From an uncultured Pelagibacteraceae bacterium (lineage in GTDB: Bacteria; Pseudomonadota; Alphaproteobacteria; Pelagibacterales; Pelagibacteraceae), in the NCBI GenBank assembly GCA_902570695.1, contig CACFZE010000008.1:22501-72073 (forward strand): a stretch of DNA of 49,573 nt, written 5' to 3'. The position numbers were made by a program, and so were the translations under genes. The notes beneath the pieces are model-generated. The model made no database searches. It was given only the letters and a program-made list of their open reading frames with translations, and was not told the origin of the DNA. Shown here piece after piece: positions 34,586 to 42,246 of the stretch (positions are counted from its first letter, which is position 1; the number at the start of each line of letters is the position of its first letter).

Positions 34586-35514
34586 ACTGGATTACAAAAG
34601 CTTTAAGTTTTGGTGAAAAAATTAAAAAAGTTTTAAAAAAAAGACCATCAAAAGATGATATAGCAAACTCAGACTGGACAAGTTGTTGCAAAGGCCCAAT
34701 CTTAAAAAAAGATCTTGAAGAAAATTTATGGGTTTGCAACTCATGTGGAAAACATCATAGAATTAATTGTAGACAAAGATTTGATATTATTTTTGGAAGA
34801 AATGCTTATGAAATACTTGATACACCAATTCCTGCAGAAGATCCCCTTGGATGGGTAGATACAAAATCTTATAAAGATAGATTGAAATCTGCACGAAAGA
34901 AAACTAATCAAAATTCAGGTGTTATGATTGCTAAAGGTAGAATAAATGGAGTTGAGGTTACAGCAGGAGCTATTAATTTTGAGTTTATTGGTGGCTCTGT
35001 TGGTGCAGCTGAGGGCGAAGCAATTATTTATGGTGTTCAACACGCTATTGACAATCAAACACCATTTGTTTTCTTTCCTTGTGGTGGAGGACAAAGAATG
35101 TTTGAGTCTCCTATTGCGCTTGCAAATATGACAAGAACTACTCTTGCTATTAATGAACTTAAAAAAAATAATCTTCCTTATTTAGTTTGTTTTACAGATC
35201 CAACAGCTGGTGGAATTACTGCATCTTTTGCGATGTTAGGCGACATTCATTTTGCTGAACCTGGTTGTTTAATAGCCTTTGCGGGAAAAAGAGTTATACA
35301 AGCAACAGTTAAAGAAGAACTTAGCTCAGACTTTCAAACGTCTGAGTTCGTCGAAAAGCATGGATTTGTCGACAGAATTGTTGAACGAAAAGATTTAAAA
35401 ACCGAAATAAGCTTACTATTATCAATATTGTTAAAAAAAGATAACGCGGTAAATGAAAAGCAATTAAATGAAACTTCAAACAATATTGAACCGCTTGCAA
35501 AAGCTGCATCCTAA
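34582..35514 (+). CDS. accD: Acetyl-CoA carboxylase carboxyltransferase subunit beta
   Basis: A 310-residue carboxyltransferase beta subunit, partner of AccA. The core is clear: AGAINFEFIGGSVGAAEGEA, PFVFFPCGGGQRMFE and CFTDPTAGGITASFAMLGD. The N-terminal zinc ribbon is altered. The first cysteine pair is adjacent (CC at about residues 34-35) instead of CxxC, after a two-residue deletion. The second pair is a normal CNSC. Many alphaproteobacteria lack the ribbon altogether. It overlaps trpA by 4 and folC by 47 bases. Confidence 0.94.
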   Translation: MNWITKALSFGEKIKKVLKKRPSKDDIANSDWTSCCKGPILKKDLEENLWVCNSCGKHHRINCRQRFDIIFGRNAYEILDTPIPAEDPLGWVDTKSYKDRLKSARKKTNQNSGVMIAKGRINGVEVTAGAINFEFIGGSVGAAEGEAIIYGVQHAIDNQTPFVFFPCGGGQRMFESPIALANMTRTTLAINELKKNNLPYLVCFTDPTAGGITASFAMLGDIHFAEPGCLIAFAGKRVIQATVKEELSSDFQTSEFVEKHGFVDRIVERKDLKTEISLLLSILLKKDNAVNEKQLNETSNNIEPLAKAAS

Positions 35515-36733
35515 AGAAATCGACCTAAGTCTAGATAGAGTTAAAAATCTTTGTAAAAAATTAGGTGATCCTCAAAAAAAATTAAAATACATATCTGTAG
35601 TTGGAACAAATGGAAAGTATTCAACTATACAGGCAGTAAGATCAATTTTAAAAACAGCCAATATAGATTGTAATATTTTTACTAGTCCACATATTCAAAA
35701 AATTAATGAGAGATTTATTTTTAATGACAAAGAAATATCTGACGATAACTTGTCTAAGTTACTAATAGAAGTTGAAAATGTTAATAATGGAGAACTAATA
35801 ACTTACTTCGAAATATTAACTGCAGCATATTTTTATCATGCAAGTAAATTCAAAGACAAAATAAATATTATAGAAAGTGGTCTATTTCATAGATTTGATG
35901 CAACAAATATTATTGATAATAATTTATCTAGTATTGTTACTTCAATAGGTTTAGATCATTTAGATTGGTTACCAAAAAATGAGAAAAATATTGAAAAAAT
36001 TGTTTATGAAAAAACATCGTCCCTTCTAAATTCGAATATTGTAGTTAGCAAACAAAGCTCGGTTGGAACCTTAAATTTAATAAAAAAAACAATTAATAAT
36101 AATAAATCAAAAAAAATCATTTATAAAGATGATTTTAATTATTCATTAAGTGAGAATGGTTTTATTTATTATGAAGATGAATATGGTGGTTTAAAATTAC
36201 CAAAACCAAACCTATTAGGCAATTTTCAAATTGATAATTGTGCGACAGCTATTGCTACAGTAAGAAATTTACAACTAGGAGTAAAAGATGAAAATATTAA
36301 AGAAGGTATTACTAAGATTAAAAGTATTGCAAGACTTCAAGAAATTAAATCTGGAAAGCTTAAAAATATTTGTAAGGATAATAAATTATATTTAGATGGC
36401 TCACATAATCCTTTAGGCGCAAAAGCTCTTAATGAATATTTGAACACACATGATTGTAAAAAACATTTAATTCTTGGAATGATGTCTAATAAAGATCATG
36501 AAGAATATTTAAGCAAATTTAATAATATATCTTCCATAACAACCATAGATATTCCCAACCAACCGAATGCTATGAAAGGGATAGATTTGAAGGAAAAATT
36601 AAATAAATATCCTAATGTTACTCACAAAAAATCTATTGAAGAAGCTCTTTTGTCCCTAAATCCAGAAAAAGATGATTTGATAATGATAACTGGGTCTTTA
36701 TATCTTGCTGGAGAATTACTTAATAAGAATTAA
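35468..36733 (+). CDS. folC: Bifunctional folylpolyglutamate synthase / dihydrofolate synthase
   Basis: A 421-residue Mur-ligase-type enzyme adding glutamate to folates. The order of motifs is normal: P-loop VVGTNGKYSTIQAV, FTSPHIQKINERF, and YLDGSHNPLGAKAL. In the P-loop the usual GKGS is GKYS. It starts 47 bases inside accD, the deepest overlap in the operon, with the ATG beginning MKLQTILNRLQKLHPKEIDL. It ends the 14-gene plus-strand run and shares four bases (TTAA) with the convergent trxA. Confidence 0.9.
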   Translation: MKLQTILNRLQKLHPKEIDLSLDRVKNLCKKLGDPQKKLKYISVVGTNGKYSTIQAVRSILKTANIDCNIFTSPHIQKINERFIFNDKEISDDNLSKLLIEVENVNNGELITYFEILTAAYFYHASKFKDKINIIESGLFHRFDATNIIDNNLSSIVTSIGLDHLDWLPKNEKNIEKIVYEKTSSLLNSNIVVSKQSSVGTLNLIKKTINNNKSKKIIYKDDFNYSLSENGFIYYEDEYGGLKLPKPNLLGNFQIDNCATAIATVRNLQLGVKDENIKEGITKIKSIARLQEIKSGKLKNICKDNKLYLDGSHNPLGAKALNEYLNTHDCKKHLILGMMSNKDHEEYLSKFNNISSITTIDIPNQPNAMKGIDLKEKLNKYPNVTHKKSIEEALLSLNPEKDDLIMITGSLYLAGELLNKN

Positions 36734-37050
36734 ATATTTTCTTTTATAAAAGCCACAATGTCACTCTTTGGAGTGGCTCCAACTTTGGTTGCTTTTAATT
36801 CACCACCTTTAAATAAAAGCATTGTAGGAATTCCACGAACACCATACTTAGTAGGCATGTTAGGCTCTGAATCTATGTCATGTTTTGCAATGACAATATC
36901 ATTTGCCATCTCCTCTGAAATTTCCTCTAAAATTGGTCCAACCATTTTACATGGCCCACACCATTCGGCCCAAAAATCTACTAAAACAGGTTTATCGTTT
37001 TTTAAAACTTGTTCTTCAAATATTTCGTCTGTAACTTTTAATGTTGCCAC
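36730..37050 (-). CDS. trxA: Thioredoxin
   Basis: A 106-residue thioredoxin with the active site WAEWCGPCKMVGP and the cis-proline segment RGIPTMLLF. It reduces protein disulfides in the cytoplasm and supplies ribonucleotide reductase. The start codon is GTG (37050), followed by ATLKVTDEIFEEQVL. The location after folC is conserved in alphaproteobacteria, although here trxA is on the opposite strand, convergent with folC. It is the last gene of the minus-strand series from exoI. Confidence 0.96.
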   Translation of the reverse strand: MATLKVTDEIFEEQVLKNDKPVLVDFWAEWCGPCKMVGPILEEISEEMANDIVIAKHDIDSEPNMPTKYGVRGIPTMLLFKGGELKATKVGATPKSDIVAFIKENI

Positions 37051-37116
37051 TAGCTTTATATATAAATAAAAATTTTTTTATCAATAGTTAAAAGAAAAAT
37101 TTTAAAATTATCCACA

Positions 37117-38550
37117 TTAGACATTTTCATACTTTTTCTGTATTGACATTGCATATTCATTAAACTCGTCTAGTAGTGACAGTTTTTCGTTATCATTCTC
37201 ATTAGTATATTTTTCTCTTAGAGTATCAATTTCTGTGTAGAGCGTTGGAATTGTCCACCATTTTTCTTTCTTTTCACTCAAAATTCGCTTTGCAATTTCT
37301 CGTTTTATTGTTTTAAGCATGCTCTCGGGTAGAACTTCGGGTGCCTCTTGATATATGATTTTTTTTCCAAAACCTACCAAACGATCATCATCAAATTTAT
37401 CTAATAATTTAAGTTTATCTTTCCACGATGCTGCATGCCAAGCAGGAAATAAAGCGGTATCTTTATTTGATGTAAATTTAGTATAAATACTTTCTTCAGC
37501 AAATATATCTTCTTGTGTTTTAGACTGTTCTTTTTCTTCAGCTACTTCTCTTAATGCATGAAGTATATTTTGAGAAAATTTCTCATTATTTTTAACAATA
37601 TCTGCCCGTTTATTAATTAAAGACTTATCCATGGCGCTATAAGGTTCTGCTTGCATACCAAATTTTGCATCTACAATAATTGGAGCCTTGTTAGATCTAA
37701 TAGTTCTTAAAAATTTAGGAGACTTTTTCATTTCAACTTTTAGCTCATTTATCGATAAATTTAATAAAGGTTCTATATCAATCCTTAAGTCGAATGCATA
37801 ATACCAACCCGCATATATTGGATGCATACAATATTTTTGATGAAGAGGAGCAACTAGATGAAGTCTAGATTTACCATAATAATATTCATTTAAAGTAATA
37901 ATTTCCCCTTTTTTAATTATAGTTTCAGTGTCTGATTTGTTTGCAGTTTTAAAAAAAGACTCCCAAGTCTCTGGCTGTTTTTTTTTTACAATATTTAAAA
38001 CTTTAGCAGTCATAATACTATCGCTTAAAGCACTATGGGCATCTGTTGAGTCAATACCTTGCATTCTTGCTAATGACTCTAATTTAAACACTGCATTATT
38101 TTTTTCATTAAATTCTACTTCTAAAATTGAAGGATCAATTGCATATGCAGCGCGAGCAATATTAATTCCATCATGTCTCTTGTTTGGAGCTGCATTCGTT
38201 AAATATGGATATCTAATCCCTTTAAAAAACTCTTTTCTTATCATTTCATCATCAAATCCAATATTAGACCAACCAAGAAACACTGCTGGACTCCACTTTT
38301 TAAATATTTTTTCAACTTCTCCTAACATTTGATAATGAGAAAGATTAGTTTGAGTTAATTGTTTTATTGATGTCTTATTTACAATAAGTGCCATAGCCTG
38401 AAAGACCTCTCCTTCAGGTAAACTACACCTTAAATTAAATCTGTCTTTTTCTTTAAAATTCTCGTCAACTAAAACACCTCCTATTTCAATAATACTTCCA
38501 AAATCTGTGCTTGCACTAGATGATTCTATATCCCAAATTGCTAAATTCAT
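37117..38550 (-). CDS. sbcB: Exodeoxyribonuclease I-like protein
   Basis: A 477-residue DEDDh exonuclease with the layout of ExoI. Exo I motif is WDIESSS (D and E near residues 7-9), Exo II is LGWSNIGFDDEMIRK, and Exo III is DAHSALSDSIMTAKVL. The C-terminal half follows the ExoI pattern (WYYAFDLRID, then AAPHQKYC-like HLVAPLHQKYCMHP, and KSPKFLRTIRSNKAP). ExoI degrades single-stranded DNA 3'-5' in recombination and mismatch repair. It is best known from gammaproteobacteria. It sits with a PD-(D/E)XK nuclease and rmuC on the same strand. Confidence 0.88.
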   Translation of the reverse strand: MNLAIWDIESSSASTDFGSIIEIGGVLVDENFKEKDRFNLRCSLPEGEVFQAMALIVNKTSIKQLTQTNLSHYQMLGEVEKIFKKWSPAVFLGWSNIGFDDEMIRKEFFKGIRYPYLTNAAPNKRHDGINIARAAYAIDPSILEVEFNEKNNAVFKLESLARMQGIDSTDAHSALSDSIMTAKVLNIVKKKQPETWESFFKTANKSDTETIIKKGEIITLNEYYYGKSRLHLVAPLHQKYCMHPIYAGWYYAFDLRIDIEPLLNLSINELKVEMKKSPKFLRTIRSNKAPIIVDAKFGMQAEPYSAMDKSLINKRADIVKNNEKFSQNILHALREVAEEKEQSKTQEDIFAEESIYTKFTSNKDTALFPAWHAASWKDKLKLLDKFDDDRLVGFGKKIIYQEAPEVLPESMLKTIKREIAKRILSEKKEKWWTIPTLYTEIDTLREKYTNENDNEKLSLLDEFNEYAMSIQKKYENV

Positions 38551-38672
38551 AATTTATTCTCAAACTAGCTAATATTTTATGGATTTTTGGAAAGTTTTTA
38601 AAGACTTAACCATTAGCATATAAACGATTAGCTCAGGTGTTAATATCTCTTTTATGGATAGACTAAGTAAAG

Positions 38673-39359
38673 TCAAGATATATTATTCAACTCGTAAAAC
38701 TTTTTAACCCTTCCTAAAAATAAATTTTGATACATTTCTAATTCAGCTCCCTCAATTTTAAATTCTTGGAATAAAATGTCTTTAGTGCATAATAATATTA
38801 TTCCTGCTTTCATCTTAGTTCCGTGAACAACATCATGAGCCAAAGTATAAGCTCCTAATTGTAAAAAGTAGTCTTGAATATAATCTGTTTTTTTTGGTTT
38901 ATTAGCTTGTTTAAAATCCACAATAACATCTCTACCTTCATAAACTGCTATCATATCAGCTGTACCGGCATATTGATTTGGATAGTATAATGTTTCTTCC
39001 ATGCCATATACTTCATTTAGTCTTCCGGTAATTCCTTTTTGAATAATTTCTTTAGCCATATTTTTGTATTGCTCATTACTCTCAAAAAAACTCTCGTTAA
39101 TTCTCCCTCTTAAGTAGTCCTCAATATAAGAGTGCATAGAAGTACCTCTTGATGAAGCTTCAGTTTTAATTCTATTTGCTTCCTTAATTCCTACCCTCTC
39201 TTTCCAATTTGCAAGAGCTGCTTTCTCTTCTTCTGACTTTGTGGCCCCTAGAATTGTAGTAACACTTGGTAGTTTATTCTCCCCTAATAAATATTTTCTG
39301 TATCCATCTTCGATTGATCTTGAAGACTTGGGATAATTAAATTTATTATTCCACTTCAT
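38673..39359 (-). CDS. PD-(D/E)XK superfamily nuclease (RecB/Cas4/MGME1-like)
   Basis: A 228-residue single-domain nuclease. Motifs run in the order of the RecB/Cas4/MGME1 group: RGTSMHSYIEDYLRG (71-85, H76 and E80), GTAD (132-135), DFK (148-150) and QLGAY (167-171). The opening PSVTTILGAT is a pattern I associate with phage exonucleases and mitochondrial MGME1. No helicase or iron-sulfur cysteines are present. It lies between exoI and rmuC on the same strand, with 122 non-coding bases on the exoI side. DNA end processing is the likely role; the exact substrate is unknown. Confidence 0.8.
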   Translation of the reverse strand: MKWNNKFNYPKSSRSIEDGYRKYLLGENKLPSVTTILGATKSEEEKAALANWKERVGIKEANRIKTEASSRGTSMHSYIEDYLRGRINESFFESNEQYKNMAKEIIQKGITGRLNEVYGMEETLYYPNQYAGTADMIAVYEGRDVIVDFKQANKPKKTDYIQDYFLQLGAYTLAHDVVHGTKMKAGIILLCTKDILFQEFKIEGAELEMYQNLFLGRVKKFYELNNIS

Positions 39360-39382
39360 TAAATTTTTATTTTAGAATTAAA

Positions 39383-40480
39383 TTAATTTTTTGCTTGTCT
39401 TGGAACATCCTCAAATTTTTCGACATTTTCTGTTTCAATAACATTCTCAATTTGCTCTGGATCTTTTATATTTTCTAATGTTCTTTTAATAGATCTTGCA
39501 TCTGTTCCAAATTTATCAACAGCTGTCATTGCCTCTTCTAATTTTTTTCTGAGATTAACAATTCCATCAAAATGTTTTGTAAATCTTGCGCTTATTGTTT
39601 TTAAATGATCATATATTTCTGTTGCATGTTTTTGAACTTTTAATGTTTGAAAACCCATGTGTAATGATTGTAAATACCCAGATAAATTATTTGGTCCCAT
39701 AACAGTTACTTTATATTTTTTCATTAATTCTTGGCTCAATAATTCCTTAGTATTTGAGTCTTGGTAATTAGCTATCTCTAAAAACAAACTCTCAGTTGGC
39801 GCATATACAATTGCAAAATCAGTAGTTTTAGGTGGAACAATATATTTTTCATTTACACTCTTGGCTTTTTCTTTGAAAGCTTTTGCAAGTTTAGTTCTTG
39901 CATCCGCAATAGCTTTTTTATCGTCTTCTTGATGAGCATCTTGAATAGCTTTAAATCTCTCAACAGGAAAATGGCTATCAACCGGAACCAATACACCTTC
40001 TTGGAGTTTAATAGCAAATTCAACGTTTTCACCAGTTTCCTCTTTCATTTTAACATTTGAAAGATACTGCGAAGAAGGCAGTAAATCCTTAATGAGTGAG
40101 CCCAAACTGAACTCTGCTAAAGTTCCATACTTTTTAACTCCAGCTAAGATTTTATTAATACCTTTTTGACTTTCGTTTAAATTTTCAACTTGGGAATTAA
40201 AAGCTGCAACTTTTTCATCAACTTTTGTCAGAGCTGCTGTCATGTCTTTTGTAACGCCAGTTGAAAGATTATTAAATGACGTAGACATGGAATTTAAAGA
40301 AGAATTAATAGTAGTATTTAAACTATCTTTTAATTTAACTATTTCTGCATTTAATTTTGCAATTTCGTCAGCTTGTTTATTTGTATCTTCTTTTATTACA
40401 TTCGACTTAATATTTATATATAGGATAGCCGAAGTAGCAATTAATATTAAAGCTAAAATAATAATTAAAATTATATCCAT
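39383..40480 (-). CDS. rmuC: DNA recombination protein RmuC
   Basis: A 365-residue protein with an N-terminal membrane helix (about residues 3-23), a long coiled coil (about 25-110) and the RmuC domain (about 115-330). The domain carries the family segments AEFSLGSLIKDLLPSSQY, PVDSHFPVERFKAI, DFAIVYAPTESLFLEI and VMGPNNLSGYLQSLHMGFQ. RmuC limits inversions at short inverted repeats. Its fold contains a restriction-endonuclease-like core. It is 30 bases downstream of hisG and 23 bases upstream of the PD-(D/E)XK gene. Confidence 0.93.
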   Translation of the reverse strand: MDIILIIILALILIATSAILYINIKSNVIKEDTNKQADEIAKLNAEIVKLKDSLNTTINSSLNSMSTSFNNLSTGVTKDMTAALTKVDEKVAAFNSQVENLNESQKGINKILAGVKKYGTLAEFSLGSLIKDLLPSSQYLSNVKMKEETGENVEFAIKLQEGVLVPVDSHFPVERFKAIQDAHQEDDKKAIADARTKLAKAFKEKAKSVNEKYIVPPKTTDFAIVYAPTESLFLEIANYQDSNTKELLSQELMKKYKVTVMGPNNLSGYLQSLHMGFQTLKVQKHATEIYDHLKTISARFTKHFDGIVNLRKKLEEAMTAVDKFGTDARSIKRTLENIKDPEQIENVIETENVEKFEDVPRQAKN

Positions 40481-40510
40481 GATTCGTATGTTACACGTAC
40501 TTAATGATAT

Positions 40511-41194
40511 TTAAAGTTTATTTAAAATACTTTTAAGATTTTTTATCTCTCTATTTTTTTTTGATGTCATTAAACAAGCCTGAGAATTAAGAATTATTCC
40601 ATCTTTTAATATCCTTAGTTTATTAGCTTTTAAAGTTGCTCCGGTTGAAGTTATATCAGTTATTATTTCAGATGATCCGGTAAATGGATATATCTCTGTT
40701 GCACCAAGGCTCTTCACCAATTTAAATTGAGTAACTCCTCTAGAAAACATAAATTCTCTTGTTAAATTTGGGTATTTTGTAGCTATACGTAATCTATTTC
40801 TTTTTTTTTCTTTAAATTCAAAAGCTATTTCTTCAAGATCAGGCATTGTCTGTACATCTATCCAATCATCTGGGATTGCAACTACTAATGTAGCTTCTCC
40901 AAAATCGTACTTCTTTTTTACAATCACCTTTTTTTGAATGTTAATTTCGCTTTCCATTAATAAATCATATCCAGAAAAGCCAATATCTAGAGATCCATCT
41001 GCAAGGCGTTCTATTATTTCTCTAGCATGCAGATAATTAATAATAATATTTTTTTCTCCTTTAATAAATCCAAATAAGTCTCTCTCACCTCTTTCAGATA
41101 GAATTTTTAATTTTTTTCTTTTAAAAATATTTAAAACTCCTGATCGTAAACGTCCCTTACTTGGAATTCCAATTTTTAAGATGCTATTACTCAT
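40511..41194 (-). CDS. hisG: ATP phosphoribosyltransferase, short form catalytic subunit
   Basis: A 227-residue HisG(S), the first step of histidine synthesis (ATP plus PRPP). The start IGIPSKGRLRSGVLNIF, the GFSGYDLLMES segment and IVTDxTSTGxTL-type PRPP site (EIITDITSTGATLKANKL) are all present. It lacks the C-terminal regulatory ACT-like domain of the long form, so it needs the HisZ subunit encoded just upstream (four-base overlap). It ends the tRNA-His-hisS-hisZ-hisG series. Control may come through the upstream histidine-rich leader. Confidence 0.94.
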   Translation of the reverse strand: MSNSILKIGIPSKGRLRSGVLNIFKRKKLKILSERGERDLFGFIKGEKNIIINYLHAREIIERLADGSLDIGFSGYDLLMESEINIQKKVIVKKKYDFGEATLVVAIPDDWIDVQTMPDLEEIAFEFKEKKRNRLRIATKYPNLTREFMFSRGVTQFKLVKSLGATEIYPFTGSSEIITDITSTGATLKANKLRILKDGIILNSQACLMTSKKNREIKNLKSILNKL

Positions 41195-42246
41195 AATTTC
41201 TCTAAGTTAATAGCTGCTCCAACAGCTGGTATATTTTTTTTAAAGCCAAGATCTTTAATTAAAGAATCGTATCTACCACCTCTAATATTTAACTTCTCAG
41301 ACTCTGATTTAATATCAATCTTGAATACCAAACCAGTGTAATATTCGAGATGTCTTCCAAAAGAAGAATTAAATCTAACATTTAATTTATTAATTTTATT
41401 TTTAGTTATTGGGAAATAATCATCCTGAACTCTAAGATTAATTTTATTTTTTTTAAAAAATAAATTTAACTTTTTTGATGCTTTATTAATAGGACAATCA
41501 ATTCTTAAGTACTCTTTTAAAATTTTTACAACATTACTACCTTTTTTTGTTCTTCTTGGATCTTTAATTTTACTGTCAAATCTCAATAATATTTCTTCTA
41601 TTGATCTTCCAGCAACTTCTTTTTTTTGATTTCCACTAATCATTTTAGAATATTTTTTTTTATCTATTTCGACAATTGTTGGGTCAATATCAGAGTTAGT
41701 CTCCAATCTTTTTAATAAATCATTAAAATATTTTTCTCTCCAAAAATGACGCTGTAATCTTAATTTCCACCTTGCTGGACAATCCAATTTATCTAACAAA
41801 AGCCTAAAAATTTCTATGTTACCTATTACTAAATATCCGCTTTTATATTTAATTTTTGATAATGTTTTAAGTGAAGTTTCTATTATTTTTTTATCATCTT
41901 TTTTTTCAGTAAAAGATCCCAATATTTCAAAACCAATTTGATTTCTTATAACAGAGTCTTTTTTATTTAATCCCTTCCTAAATGCTTGACCACTATAGAA
42001 AATTTTTTCACTGGTTTTCTTATTTTGTTTCAAATATCTAACACAAGATGCAATTGTTAAATCAGGCCTTAAACAAATTTCATTTCCTAATTGATCATTG
42101 AAAGAAAATATAAATCTTTTGAAATTTTCTCCTGACCTTTCCAATATTAAATTAGTGTCAATAACAGTATCAAGATCAATATGTTTATATCCGTTTGACT
42201 TAATTATGTTTAAAATATTTTCAGATAAGTTTTTTGATTTCATCAA
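41191..42246 (-). CDS. hisZ: ATP phosphoribosyltransferase regulatory subunit
   Basis: A 351-residue paralogue of the histidyl-tRNA synthetase catalytic core. It resembles class II synthetases in ICLRPDLTIASCVRYL (motif 2-like entry), YYTGLVFKID and GGRYDSLIKDLG, but it lacks the anticodon domain and full synthetase motifs. HisZ complexes with short HisG and carries histidine feedback control. It starts 26 bases inside the end of hisS, so enzyme and paralogue are encoded in overlapping frames. Confidence 0.93.
   Translation of the reverse strand: MMKSKNLSENILNIIKSNGYKHIDLDTVIDTNLILERSGENFKRFIFSFNDQLGNEICLRPDLTIASCVRYLKQNKKTSEKIFYSGQAFRKGLNKKDSVIRNQIGFEILGSFTEKKDDKKIIETSLKTLSKIKYKSGYLVIGNIEIFRLLLDKLDCPARWKLRLQRHFWREKYFNDLLKRLETNSDIDPTIVEIDKKKYSKMISGNQKKEVAGRSIEEILLRFDSKIKDPRRTKKGSNVVKILKEYLRIDCPINKASKKLNLFFKKNKINLRVQDDYFPITKNKINKLNVRFNSSFGRHLEYYTGLVFKIDIKSESEKLNIRGGRYDSLIKDLGFKKNIPAVGAAINLEKL

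Noticed and set aside
37928..38332. 134-residue plus-strand frame opposite the ExoI gene
   Set aside because: It is a shadow frame; the minus-strand protein has full DEDDh motifs.
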